DNA of 9,438 bases from Nitrospirota bacterium (GCA_018262395.1 JAGSYM010000021.1:1-9438); one strand, 5' to 3'; positions 1-7,122 are shown, counted from the first letter of the stretch. Numbers and translations are program-made. The notes: generated from the letters alone by a model not told the origin.

Positions 1-177
1 GCTGTTAAAACCCGCTAATGATGCGTTATCAGGAAACGGCATGTGAAAAAACAGTGGCAAACTTTCTCTGATTAAGACCGCAATCTTAAAAAATAAGAAG
101 ACGGAAGCTGCATCTGCAATCACCAAGATTAGCAACTCAACACTTTTTCGTATCTGATTTATATACAATTGCGACAT
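1..177 (-). CDS. N-terminal part of a probable polyprenyl-phosphate sugar-1-phosphate transferase (WbaP-type), cut by the left edge
   Basis: An open frame of 59 codons starts with ATG at 177-175 (minus strand) and runs uninterrupted to base 1, so this is the 5' end of a longer gene. The start is supported by GAGGT (182-186 on the plus strand as ACCTC) just upstream. The protein begins MSQLYINQIRKS, followed by a hydrophobic stretch (about residues 13-31, VELLILVIADAASVFLFFK), then a basic turn and another hydrophobic patch ending LPLFFHMPF. A first membrane helix of the LL..D......F..A...R kind near the N-terminus is typical of WbaP-type transferases, membrane enzymes that move a sugar-1-phosphate from a nucleotide sugar to undecaprenyl phosphate and start O-antigen or exopolysaccharide synthesis. 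The catalytic domain lies outside the window, so the family is inferred from this helix and the neighbours. Another multispanning polysaccharide protein is possible. It is divergent from the glycosyltransferase at 442. Confidence 0.55.
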   Translation of the reverse strand, partial: MSQLYINQIRKSVELLILVIADAASVFLFFKIAVLIRESLPLFFHMPFPDNASLAGFNS

Positions 178-202
178 TTATACCTCATTAAACCCCTTCA
201 TT

Positions 203-232
203 CTTATAACATAATCAATAAATAACTGTCAC
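203..232 (-). promoter_or_regulatory. Candidate sigma70-type promoter for the left-edge leftward gene
   Basis: On the minus strand GTGACA (plus bases 227-232, five of six matches to the -35 consensus) is followed after 18 bases by TATAAG (203-208, five of six to the -10). A start near base 196 would leave a leader of about 20 bases carrying the GAGGT ribosome site before the ATG at 177. The fit of promoter, leader and start is good, but it is only a motif match. Confidence 0.45.
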
Positions 233-384
233 GCTTATAGAGCTTCGATCTAAATTGCAGAAAATGCAGATTTTGCCAGTTAATGCTGAAAACCATCCCT
301 TTGTCATTTGGCACAACTGAATATATTGCTGTCCACCCCGAGCTAGTGTTTCCGTTGCATGCGGCGAATAAATTGACAACGAAT

Positions 385-414
385 TTGACAGTAAAGGGAC
401 AAAAATATTACTAT
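385..414 (+). promoter_or_regulatory. Candidate sigma70-type promoter for the rightward gene series
   Basis: TTGACA (385-390, a perfect -35) is followed after 18 bases by TACTAT (409-414, four of six to the -10). Transcription would start near 421, leaving a leader of about 20 bases that contains GGAG at 431-434 and the ATG at 442. This would exclude the upstream ATG at 283 from the transcript. A second TTGACA at 373-378 has no good -10 at the right distance. Confidence 0.45.
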
Positions 415-441
415 TCATCTGCTTTCCACTGGAGATTGACT

Positions 442-1431
442 ATGAACGTTCTTGTTATTACCAGCCGCGATTTAGAAAAAGCCAGTACTAAATTCAGAAT
501 CGTACAATACAACGACTATCTAAACAGCAAAGGGATACATCTCCAGTTCGTTAGAAAGGAAATCGGCTCCGCTGTCCTGAAACATATAAAAGATTTCGAT
601 ATGGTATTTAACCAGAAATGTCTTATGCGTTCTTCGCTTTCCAGGGAAATTATTCTAAACAGTCCAAAGACACTCTTTGATTTTGATGACGCGATATATA
701 CACGTCCGGGGCCGCCCCGGTCTTTCATTACACGATGGAGAGTCAGAAGGAGACTGCATCTATGGTTGCGGGAGGCAGACATCGTAACAACAGCAAACAG
801 CTTTCTTGCTGATTATGCCCGCCAACACTCATCCTCGGTCGTTCTTGTACCCATGGCTATAGACACTGACATCTGGAAACCAATCGCCAAGAAAAAGAAT
901 GAGCAGCTCACAATCGGATGGGCCGGCGCCCCGGTGAACATCCCGAACCTGGAGCGCATAGGGCCAGCGCTGTCCGTTATTTTAAAGAAATATCCTTCCC
1001 TGAAACTGGCGGTCTTCTCTGGCAAAAAACCGTCTTTGCCATGTCCTTTCGAGTTTCATCTGTTCATGCCTGGCGCAGAGCCGGACTTTATTCAAAGTCT
1101 GGATATCGGCCTGTTGCCTCTATCAGATGAAGAATTTTCAAAAGGCAAATCACCTATAAAGGCCATCCAATATCTTGCATGCGGTATCCCTGTCGTTGGA
1201 AATGTGAATGGAGCAACGGCTGAAATCCTCAACCAGAACAACAGTATCCATGTATCTTCTCATGATGACTGGATCAATGCTCTTGAGGTGCTGATTCATG
1301 ACAGAAACCTGCGTACTTTGTTAGGAAAGACAGGTAGACAGTTTATACTCAATCGGCATAGTATTTATAAAGTTCGGGAGCAACTCCTTGGTATTTTTCT
1401 TTCTGAAAAGATCAGACAGGCCGCAGGCTGA
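442..1431 (+). CDS. GT-B fold glycosyltransferase (GT4-like)
   Basis: A 329-residue protein that probably transfers a sugar from a nucleotide donor to a lipid-linked glycan at the cytoplasmic face of the inner membrane. It opens MNVLVITSRD, a typical first strand of a GT-B N-terminal domain. It carries DFDDAIY (about 80-86), a motif common in this glycosyltransferase group. The C-terminal domain begins at TIGWAGAP (157-164), and the donor-site region SKGKSPIKAIQYLACGIPVV (about 233-252) corresponds to the K..EYMA.G.PVV block of GT4-type enzymes; the EX7E motif is not obvious. I chose ATG 442 because GGAG lies seven bases upstream and the protein then starts at the family's usual place; the frame is open back to an ATG at 283 with no family similarity in the extra part. 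It is the first gene of the rightward series. Sugar and linkage cannot be told from sequence. Confidence 0.93.
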   Translation: MNVLVITSRDLEKASTKFRIVQYNDYLNSKGIHLQFVRKEIGSAVLKHIKDFDMVFNQKCLMRSSLSREIILNSPKTLFDFDDAIYTRPGPPRSFITRWRVRRRLHLWLREADIVTTANSFLADYARQHSSSVVLVPMAIDTDIWKPIAKKKNEQLTIGWAGAPVNIPNLERIGPALSVILKKYPSLKLAVFSGKKPSLPCPFEFHLFMPGAEPDFIQSLDIGLLPLSDEEFSKGKSPIKAIQYLACGIPVVGNVNGATAEILNQNNSIHVSSHDDWINALEVLIHDRNLRTLLGKTGRQFILNRHSIYKVREQLLGIFLSEKIRQAAG

Positions 1432-1722
1432 CCCGATTTTCAGGCATACGAGTAAAGAACACGGCAAATCTTTTAAATGTAGTGTCCTGCGACTTCTGTT
1501 TCAAGGCGGACCGGCATCCTCTGAGAGATTATATAACGTAATTTCAGATATTCTTCGAAACCGGGAGACAAACATACAGTGACCCTGATATTTTTTTAGA
1601 AGGTATGATTTTGTGCTTTATGATATCTATAAGCTAAAATATTAAACCAATGAGAAACTTCCGTGGACAAATTTCATATTCGTGCATGCCTAACGTCTGG
1701 AATTTTAGATCGAGAACTTTGA
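1432..1722. other. Long intergenic gap within the rightward series
   Basis: This is a 291-base gap between two genes on the same strand, much longer than the other gaps in the series. The only frame of note (1388-1582, 64 codons, overlapping the end of the glycosyltransferase) gives a basic sequence with no recognisable domain and no ribosome site. A run of seven T at 1591-1597 has only a three-base stem before it (CAG/CTG), too weak to call a terminator. A poor -35/-10 pair around 1612-1641 (TTGTGC, 18 bases, TAAAAT) could serve the next gene. Nothing else was recognised; a decayed gene or a separate promoter region are both possible. Confidence 0.5.
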
Positions 1723-2454
1723 ATGCTTAAATATTTTATTTACAATATTATGTCAGGCTTTCACCATAAGAGCGGCTTAAAACGGCTTCGCACCCTTGAA
1801 AGCAAGCTTCTGTCCCGGGAGATGCGTTTTGCCGTGCCATTTGTTTATCGGGGAAGCGGCTATTTCAAATCGATTGAACCGCGTCAAAACCCTTTCGAGA
1901 TCGAACAATTGTATAGAGATGTGTGCAGTATCTCCCCCGGGAGGGTATTGGAAATCGGCACAGCAAAAGGGGGAACGCTGTATCTTTGGACGCAAGCGGC
2001 TGCGGAGGACGCGATTATTATCAGCGTAGACCTGCCAGGAGGTGAATTTGGAGGAGCATACCCAGCCTGTAGGGTGCCTTTCTATAAGGCATTTGCCCGG
2101 GACCAACAGAACCTCCACCTCCTCAGATCTGATTCACATGATAGGACTACTCTGACACAGGTTCGGGAACTGCTTGCTAACGCACCACTCGATTTCGCCT
2201 TTATCGACGGGGATCATACCTATGAAGGAGTAAAAAAGGACTTCGAGTTATATGGACCACTCGTCAGGCCGGGTGGACTGATCGCATTTCATGATATTCT
2301 GCCGCGGCCGGACATGCCCGAAATCCAGGTCGACCTTTTCTGGAAGGAGTTAAAGGGCATGTACGATACGGAAGAATTCATCGGTCCGGAAACATCAGGA
2401 CGAAAAATCGGAATAGGAATAGTCAGGGTAGGAGACCATGGCATCACGCAGTAG
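1723..2454 (+). CDS. Class I SAM-dependent methyltransferase (Methyltransf_24 / CmcI-like)
   Basis: A 243-residue protein with a Rossmann-type SAM domain. Motif I is VLEIGTAKGG (about 75-84), the acidic end of strand two is SVD (101-103), and IDGDHTYEGV (161-170) is followed by GPLVRPGGLIAFHD (178-191). The DGDH.Y..V..D........PGG...FHD pattern is characteristic of the group with cephalosporin-hydroxylase-like and sugar O-methyltransferases, which often use a metal ion bound by the aspartate/histidine cluster. In this locus it most likely methylates a hydroxyl of the growing glycan or its sugar precursor; the acceptor is not known. The ATG at 1723 directly follows an in-frame TGA, so no longer start exists, and a weak GAGA lies seven bases upstream. 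It stands 59 bases before the acyltransferase. Confidence 0.92.
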   Translation: MLKYFIYNIMSGFHHKSGLKRLRTLESKLLSREMRFAVPFVYRGSGYFKSIEPRQNPFEIEQLYRDVCSISPGRVLEIGTAKGGTLYLWTQAAAEDAIIISVDLPGGEFGGAYPACRVPFYKAFARDQQNLHLLRSDSHDRTTLTQVRELLANAPLDFAFIDGDHTYEGVKKDFELYGPLVRPGGLIAFHDILPRPDMPEIQVDLFWKELKGMYDTEEFIGPETSGRKIGIGIVRVGDHGITQ

Positions 2455-2513
2455 ATGAACATCCGACCTTATAAAATAAGCATGCATAACATGGTTCGGA
2501 CGGTGCTGACATC

Positions 2514-2987
2514 ATGATTGAAGCGGTTGTTTTCTTTTTTTTAAAAAAGATCCGTAAATTAGAGGCAAACTACTATAAGAAGCGGATACATACGGGAGAG
2601 GATGTCAGGTTCCGCCATCCATTACTGATCCAGTTCCCGGAAAATATCCATCTCGGCAACCGGGTCTCGATAAATCAGAATTGCACTTTTCTCGCTCATG
2701 CCAGGATTACTGTTGGCGATAATACACTGATTGGTCCCAATGTGACTATAATTACTGTAAACCATGATTACCGCCTTGAAGGTGTTTTGGTCCAGACTGC
2801 CCATTCTCTGTTGCCGGTGAATATCGGAGAAAACGTCTGGATAGGTGCTAATGTCGTTGTCCTGCCCGGAGTGACCATAGGAAATAATGCAGTTATTGCA
2901 GCTGGCAGCATAGTGACAAAGGATATTAGTGAAGGAGTAATCGTAGGAGGCAATCCGGCAAAACTCATAAAAAACAGATTCGAATGA
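2514..2987 (+). CDS. Hexapeptide-repeat acyltransferase (left-handed beta helix; LacA/NodL/WbbJ-like)
   Basis: A 157-residue protein, short for the family but complete. From about residue 43 it shows the six-residue periodicity of a left-handed beta helix: IHLGNRVSINQNCTF, ITVGDNTLIGPNVTI, VNIGENVWIGANVVV and VTIGNNAVIAAGSIV. TVNHDY (81-86) holds His84, at the place of the catalytic histidine of LacA/NodL-type acetyltransferases, and GGNPAKLI (about 145-152) is the usual C-terminal block. Such enzymes transfer acetyl groups from acetyl-CoA to sugar hydroxyls or amines, as trimers in the cytoplasm. A role in O-acetylating the surface glycan is inferred. The N-terminus (MIEAVVFFFLKK) is hydrophobic but too short to call a membrane anchor with confidence. 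The ribosome site before ATG 2514 is poor (GGACGG, about 11 bases away); the frame is closed by TAA at 2487, so no ATG lies farther upstream. Confidence 0.92.
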   Translation: MIEAVVFFFLKKIRKLEANYYKKRIHTGEDVRFRHPLLIQFPENIHLGNRVSINQNCTFLAHARITVGDNTLIGPNVTIITVNHDYRLEGVLVQTAHSLLPVNIGENVWIGANVVVLPGVTIGNNAVIAAGSIVTKDISEGVIVGGNPAKLIKNRFE

Positions 2988-3039
2988 GTATTTTCAGTTT
3001 AGTAATCTGTGCTTCCTCAAAAGCGATCGTTGATTAGTA

Positions 3040-3045
3040 TATAAT
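3040..3045 (+). promoter_or_regulatory. Perfect -10 element immediately before a kinase gene
   Basis: TATAAT at 3040-3045 is an exact -10 hexamer ending five bases before the ATG at 3051. The best -35 at normal distance is poor (TCAAAA, 3017-3022, 17-base spacing). If it works, transcription would begin at about the start codon itself. It also overlaps the in-frame TAA that closes the reading frame upstream. Confidence 0.3.
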
Positions 3046-3050
3046 ATCCT

Positions 3051-3905
3051 ATGGATTCTTCAGCAAAACATGTTTGCGTAAAAAAAAAGAACGGTTGGCA
3101 ATTTTTCTATAAAAAAACAGCCTGCGACGAAAAATGTTTTTCTCCTATTCAAGATTTTATTGATTCAGGAACGCAACCCGGCAACTGGGTGAGGATGACG
3201 AGTTCGGTAAATTCAGCAGTCTGGAAATTTTCGGTCGATGATGAATGGTTTGTCTTCAAAGAGTATTTAAAACGTGGAAGGTTCGATACGGTTACTTCAC
3301 TCTTTACCGGTTCAAGGGCATATAAGGCCTGGCAGCGTGGAAATGAACTCCTGGAGAGAGGCTTCAATACTCCTGAAGTATTGATCTATGGATCTCAATC
3401 TTTATTATTTAGCCCTCGTCGTAGTTTTGCGCTTATGAAATTTCATATGCAATCTATAGGGTTGCATACTCTTTTGAAAAACCATTTCACCATGCCCTTA
3501 ACGCCCGAAAAGGTACAGCTTAAACGTTCACTTCTGAGAAGTGCGGGAAGATTTGTTGGGAAAATGCATTCCAAAGGGATTTTCCACGGTGATCTTCGTC
3601 TTGATAATATTCTTGTAGAAGGATGGGAAACCGGGGAACCCGCTTTTTCCCTGATTGATAATGAGAGAAACAAATATTTTAATGAGAAGCATATCAGTAA
3701 TGCCTGCCGACTGAAAAATCTAGTACAGGTAAATATGGTAATATTACCGCAGATAACATTTACCGACCGGCTAAGATTTTTCATGGCTTATCTGTCTGAA
3801 AATCCGAGACTTAATGCTGATGCAAAAAATCTTGCCCGCAGGGTACACCTGAAGACAAAAAAGCGTCTGTCAGAAAAGATCCCGGCTATTTGGGAAAAAC
3901 TCTAG
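3051..3905 (+). CDS. Lipopolysaccharide kinase family protein (WaaP/InaA/Kdo-kinase-like)
   Basis: A 284-residue protein with the protein-kinase-like fold used by LPS core kinases, which phosphorylate heptose or Kdo with ATP at the cytoplasmic side of the inner membrane. Strand three is WFVFKEYLKRG with probable ATP-binding Lys70. SRAYKAWQRGNELLERG (about 88-104) followed by P is a family signature. The catalytic loop is HGDLRLDNIL (179-188) with base Asp181 and Asn186, and LIDNER (201-206) supplies the metal-binding aspartate (Asp203) in place of DFG. All key residues look intact. The ATG at 3051 is the only upstream start because TAA lies at 3042-3044 in frame, yet no ribosome site precedes it. 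Its end overlaps the next gene's GTG by one base (TAGTG), suggesting coupled translation. The exact sugar substrate is unknown; it could also act on an O-antigen sugar. Confidence 0.9.
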   Translation: MDSSAKHVCVKKKNGWQFFYKKTACDEKCFSPIQDFIDSGTQPGNWVRMTSSVNSAVWKFSVDDEWFVFKEYLKRGRFDTVTSLFTGSRAYKAWQRGNELLERGFNTPEVLIYGSQSLLFSPRRSFALMKFHMQSIGLHTLLKNHFTMPLTPEKVQLKRSLLRSAGRFVGKMHSKGIFHGDLRLDNILVEGWETGEPAFSLIDNERNKYFNEKHISNACRLKNLVQVNMVILPQITFTDRLRFFMAYLSENPRLNADAKNLARRVHLKTKKRLSEKIPAIWEKL

Positions 3906-5026
3906 TGGAGAAGGTTAAGATCTTTCATGTAATAAAAAAATATAAAGGCAACAATCCCTTGCTCAATGCACTGATTTTAGGTCTTGACGACCGCTTTGAT
4001 GCAAACGCATGTTACCTTTACGGAAGTCCTGACGGGGAAAATATCCTTGACCAGTATGGAAAAGCAGTCTACCTTGATATAAATTTCGAGAAATCAAAGC
4101 TTGCCATAATTCATGCTCTTAGCAGATTTCTGAAAAGCGAAAGCCCTAAAATACTTCATTGTCACAAACATAGAACGACTGTATTGGGCGTTGCAGCCGC
4201 AATCTTTTCCGGCACACCCTATGTAATTTCACATGTCCATGGAATGAACCGAACCCGAACATTTCGAACGCGTCTGATAAACTGGCTGCTTTGGAGGCGT
4301 GTAGCGCTTATTATCAGCGTTTCAGAGAGTGTAAGGAAGGATATACTTAGGACCAACTGGAGCCTCAATCCGGCAAAGGTCGTGACATTATGGAACGGTA
4401 TCGATATCGCTCCTATCGATGCATTCTCACTTGACAGAAAACTGGCCCGGACAAAGATGGGCCTTTCCGAGAGTGACTTTGTTTTTGGGAGTGTCGGAAG
4501 ACTTGTGAAGACAAAGGGACACAAATACCTCCTTAAATCGTTTGCAGAAATCAGCAAGAAATGCCCCAATGCAAGAGTTGTGATAATCGGAGATGGGCCT
4601 TTAAGCCACGATTTGATAGAACAGGCACAGGAGACGGGGATAAAACAAAATGTATTGTTTCCGGGTTTCCGGAACGACATCCTTGAACTTCTTCCCGGTT
4701 TTGATGTATTCGTCCTTCCCTCTATTGCAGAAGGGCTTTCCTTGGCACTACTTGAGGCCATGGCTTCAAAATTGCCGGTTATTGCATCTGATGCCGGGGG
4801 CATCCCGGAAGTCTTTGGTAACGAAGAGGTCGGCAGACTGGTACCCTCAAAAGATATTGCGGCACTCGGGAGCGCAATGCTTGACCTATACTCACTGGAC
4901 AAAAGGGAGAAAATGCTGCTGGGAGAAAATGCACGGAAAAGGATAGAGCGTGAATTCAAGATAGATGCTATGTGCAAGAAACTGGGCGGCCTTTACGAAT
5001 CGCTCCTTACGCAAGACAAGGGGTAA
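3905..5026 (+). CDS. GT4-family glycosyltransferase (GT-B)
   Basis: About 373 residues from the GTG chosen here. N-terminal domain: EKVKIFHVIKKY, ILHCHKHRT and SHVHGMNRT (about 109-117). The linker has VTLWNGIDI. The C-terminal nucleotide-sugar domain (Glycos_transf_1) has FGSVGRLVKTKGHKYLL (about 194-210), VVIIGDGPL, VLFPGF and the EX7E motif EGLSLALLE (276-284), then LPVIASDAGGIPEV, so the retaining GT4 catalytic elements are present. It would add a sugar to the lipid-linked glycan in the cytoplasm; donor and linkage are unknown. Start choice: GTG 3905 overlaps the kinase stop by one base (TAGTG), whereas an in-frame TTG at 3890 would add five residues. GGGA lies nine bases before the GTG. 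A good GGAGAAGG occurs just inside the gene (3907-3914) with no usual start codon in frame after it. Twenty-eight bases separate it from the proposed start of the ligase gene. Confidence 0.94.
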   Translation: MEKVKIFHVIKKYKGNNPLLNALILGLDDRFDANACYLYGSPDGENILDQYGKAVYLDINFEKSKLAIIHALSRFLKSESPKILHCHKHRTTVLGVAAAIFSGTPYVISHVHGMNRTRTFRTRLINWLLWRRVALIISVSESVRKDILRTNWSLNPAKVVTLWNGIDIAPIDAFSLDRKLARTKMGLSESDFVFGSVGRLVKTKGHKYLLKSFAEISKKCPNARVVIIGDGPLSHDLIEQAQETGIKQNVLFPGFRNDILELLPGFDVFVLPSIAEGLSLALLEAMASKLPVIASDAGGIPEVFGNEEVGRLVPSKDIAALGSAMLDLYSLDKREKMLLGENARKRIEREFKIDAMCKKLGGLYESLLTQDKG

Positions 5027-5054
5027 CTTTCTGAATATAGACAGCAAAATAAAA

Positions 5055-6230
5055 ATGGTTTCCTCCAGTCAAAGACTGGGAGCTTTATCGATAGCAGGCT
5101 TGTTTTTTATACTGCCTTTTTCCGATATAACCACGTTGAAGGAAATCTTTCTCATAACCGGCATCCTCTCCTTTTTATCGATTAAGTTCCTTCATAGTGA
5201 TATGAAAGCTGCACCGTCATCAAACAGACAACTAAACATCTTGATCATTGTATACTTTATCTGGGGATTCATTGCATTAATGAGTGCAATCGATCCGTCA
5301 TACAGCTTCGATGAGCTTGCATTCAAGATGTCCAGACAGTACCTGCTTTACTTTCTCAGTTTCTCTTTCGCGAGCATGTTTTGTGCCGATATCGAAAAGA
5401 TAAAAAAACTGCTTTTGCCTGTTGCACTGGCTACAATAATTATGTCTCTGTACGCCTGTTTTCAATTTTACCAATCGCCGGTTTTTATGCAGAACAGAGT
5501 AACAGGATTTACAGGGGCATTCTACAGACTGGCTGTTTTTCTCATACTGTCTGTACCTCTTATACTTACTTTGGCATATACCACGTCTTCCAGGTTAAAG
5601 TGGGCTTTACTCATGGTCCTTCCCTTTGCATTTGCGGCGCTTGTTTTCACCTCGGTCCGCGCTGCCTGGATAGCCTTATTTATAGAGACAGTAATTCTTT
5701 TTTTCATATTTTTCAAAACATACCGCAAAACCTTCGTATTGGGCATAACAGCAATATCTTTAATCTTCATCGCACTGGCTTACCATTCTGAATACAAAAA
5801 CCTTGTTATACATGGGACTGAAAGGCCGAGACTGAAAGCCTTTGACCTTTCCCTCGAAATAGTCCGCACCCATCCCTTAACCGGCATCGGCTATGGCAAA
5901 AAAACTTTTTCCAAATACTATCCTGACTTGTACGAAGTAAGACACGCACACAATCTATTTGTAAACACTGCGGTTGAGCTTGGCAGCATTGGACTCATAA
6001 TCTTTATCTCAATGCTGGTCATCATTGCAAAAGACTTTATAAAAGCGATCAAAAGAGAAACTGTCCTTGACAGAAGATTGATCCTGTCCGGAATTTTTGC
6101 CTCTCTCACCGGATTCCTCACACTAAACCTTTTTGATTATATGTATCACGGCTGGCCCGGACAAATGTTCTGGATGCTTATCGGGATTGGGTATGCATTG
6201 ATAAAACCCTATGCTGAAACCTCAAATTGA
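5055..6230 (+). CDS. O-antigen ligase / polymerase family membrane protein (Wzy_C, WaaL-like)
   Basis: From ATG 5055 it has 391 residues with about ten or more hydrophobic helices, for example LSIAGLFFILPF, ILIIVYFIWGFIALM, LAVFLILSVPLILTLAY, IALFIETVILFFIFF and a cluster near the C-terminus. The Wzy_C landmarks are present: TSVRAAW (about 199-205) with the conserved arginine, then HPLTGIGYG (273-281) and RHAHNLFVNTAVELGSIGL (about 296-314) in the large periplasmic loop. WaaL joins undecaprenyl-linked O-antigen to lipid A-core in the inner membrane; Wzy polymerises repeat units and shares this domain, so either job is possible. The ATG has no ribosome site. The frame is open upstream, and AGGGG at 5019-5023 sits well placed for an in-frame CTG at 5031, so the true start may be upstream of 5055. 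It is the last gene of the rightward series. Confidence 0.92.
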   Translation: MVSSSQRLGALSIAGLFFILPFSDITTLKEIFLITGILSFLSIKFLHSDMKAAPSSNRQLNILIIVYFIWGFIALMSAIDPSYSFDELAFKMSRQYLLYFLSFSFASMFCADIEKIKKLLLPVALATIIMSLYACFQFYQSPVFMQNRVTGFTGAFYRLAVFLILSVPLILTLAYTTSSRLKWALLMVLPFAFAALVFTSVRAAWIALFIETVILFFIFFKTYRKTFVLGITAISLIFIALAYHSEYKNLVIHGTERPRLKAFDLSLEIVRTHPLTGIGYGKKTFSKYYPDLYEVRHAHNLFVNTAVELGSIGLIIFISMLVIIAKDFIKAIKRETVLDRRLILSGIFASLTGFLTLNLFDYMYHGWPGQMFWMLIGIGYALIKPYAETSN

Positions 6231-6342
6231 ATACTTTTTTATTGTAATCGCTTTCTTTTAGCAATGCCCAAGGCAGATACTGCTCCCTGCTTCAGACGCT
6301 CACACCGTGGCGGGACCATCGGGAATACCTCTCGCTATCTAT
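6231..6342. other. Convergent intergenic region
   Basis: This 112-base stretch separates the ends of two convergent gene series, where a two-way terminator would be expected. There are T runs (6235-6240, 6345-6351), but the only nearby inverted repeat is weak (GCAG/CTGC around 6273-6291), with no T tract after it. I do not call a terminator. Confidence 0.5.
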
Positions 6343-7122
6343 TTATTTTTTCTGATATATCCCTAGCAAATAGGCGCTCCAATATTTAGAATTGAATCTC
6401 CTGAAGTACCTGATGCGACCGAAGGAAATGCGAACAAGCTTGAAAAAATACCTGATAGCGAGGTTTTTGATTGTTCTTTCCTCGCATCTTCGGAAATTCC
6501 CAGGTTCAAACCCTCCTGCATAATCCCTGAATAATGTCTTCAGTTGGTATTTTTTTTCAAAAAGTCCCCAATTGGCCATATCCATGGTTGATAGATTATG
6601 CATTGAAAGTGTGCGCGGAGCTAATCTCCTTAACACCGGTTCACTGATCCCGAGAAAATTAGGGACACCGAGAATAAGTATTCCGCCATCTTTCAACAGA
6701 GCAAGATGCCTTTCTACAACCAGATCAAGATCGCTGAAATGCTCAATAAATCCAAGAGAATAAACGATGTCGAAACGGGGCAGGTCAGAAAGATCATCAG
6801 ATAAAATATCACGGTTGTATATAGTTGCATCAAGATTAAGAAGATCGAAATTTTCCCGCATCTTTTCACAGCCGACTTTAGAATAATCCAGAGCATGTAT
6901 CCTATAACGGTATTTCTTCGCAAAGTATGCAAGCCATTGTCCGGGTGCCCCACCTATTTCCAGTATGCCAAGGTCCTCATTTTCAGGGATATGCCTGTTG
7001 ATAATCGGTATCAGCTCTCTTGTAACATTCCCGGCATTTTCATCTGTCAACTCTGACGGTAATTTGACTTTCCCCCAACAACCGTCCCAATATTCTTTTT
7101 CTGTTAATTCTTCTTTTTCCAA
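6343..7122 (-). CDS. Class I SAM-dependent methyltransferase (Methyltransf_11/23-like)
   Basis: A 259-residue protein, last gene of the leftward operon. SAM-binding motif I is ILEIGGAPGQW (53-63), the acidic residue of strand two is Asp79 in HALDYS, and FDIVYSLGFIEHF (117-129) followed by LALLKDGGILILGVPN (140-155) are motifs IV-VI of the UbiE/small-molecule methyltransferase type. The basic, aromatic C-terminal part (about 215-259) lacks a recognisable domain and may bind membrane or a charged acceptor. The start codon is TTG at 7122, preceded by an excellent GGAGG four bases upstream; no ATG or GTG is available between it and the previous gene. Only 26 bases separate it from the kinase gene, so the two are probably co-transcribed. 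The acceptor is not known; an O-methylation of a glycan or of a phosphate on it is inferred from context. Confidence 0.9.
   Translation of the reverse strand: MEKEELTEKEYWDGCWGKVKLPSELTDENAGNVTRELIPIINRHIPENEDLGILEIGGAPGQWLAYFAKKYRYRIHALDYSKVGCEKMRENFDLLNLDATIYNRDILSDDLSDLPRFDIVYSLGFIEHFSDLDLVVERHLALLKDGGILILGVPNFLGISEPVLRRLAPRTLSMHNLSTMDMANWGLFEKKYQLKTLFRDYAGGFEPGNFRRCEERTIKNLAIRYFFKLVRISFGRIRYFRRFNSKYWSAYLLGIYQKK

Larger units (their letters stand above)
178..441. other. Divergent intergenic spacer
   Basis: This 264-base AT-rich spacer lies between the leftward left-edge gene and the rightward glycosyltransferase. It holds one promoter-like element for each direction. An ATG at 283 is in frame with the glycosyltransferase and would add 53 residues. 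Those residues look like translated spacer, with no recognisable domain and no ribosome site before the ATG, so I treat it as non-coding. I see no operator-like repeat or strong hairpin. Confidence 0.6.

Noticed and set aside
283..441. Upstream extension of the first glycosyltransferase to ATG 283
   Set aside because: The added 53 residues have no family similarity, the ATG has no ribosome site, and a promoter plus GGAG fit ATG 442.
1388..1582. 64-codon frame after the first glycosyltransferase
   Set aside because: No ribosome site, no recognisable domain, and its first third overlaps a good gene.
1571..1597. T run with small stem as an intrinsic terminator
   Set aside because: The stem is only three base pairs (CAG/CTG), too weak.
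3890..3904. TTG 3890 as the start of the second glycosyltransferase
   Set aside because: Possible, but it adds only five residues, has no better ribosome site, and GTG 3905 makes a typical stop/start overlap.
4219..4977. Long antisense open frame (252 codons) opposite the second glycosyltransferase
   Set aside because: The sense strand encodes a full GT4 enzyme with all motifs; the antisense product is serine/isoleucine-rich with no domain and no ribosome site.
6231..6342. Bidirectional terminator between convergent genes
   Set aside because: Expected from layout, but only a four-base inverted repeat not followed by T's could be found.
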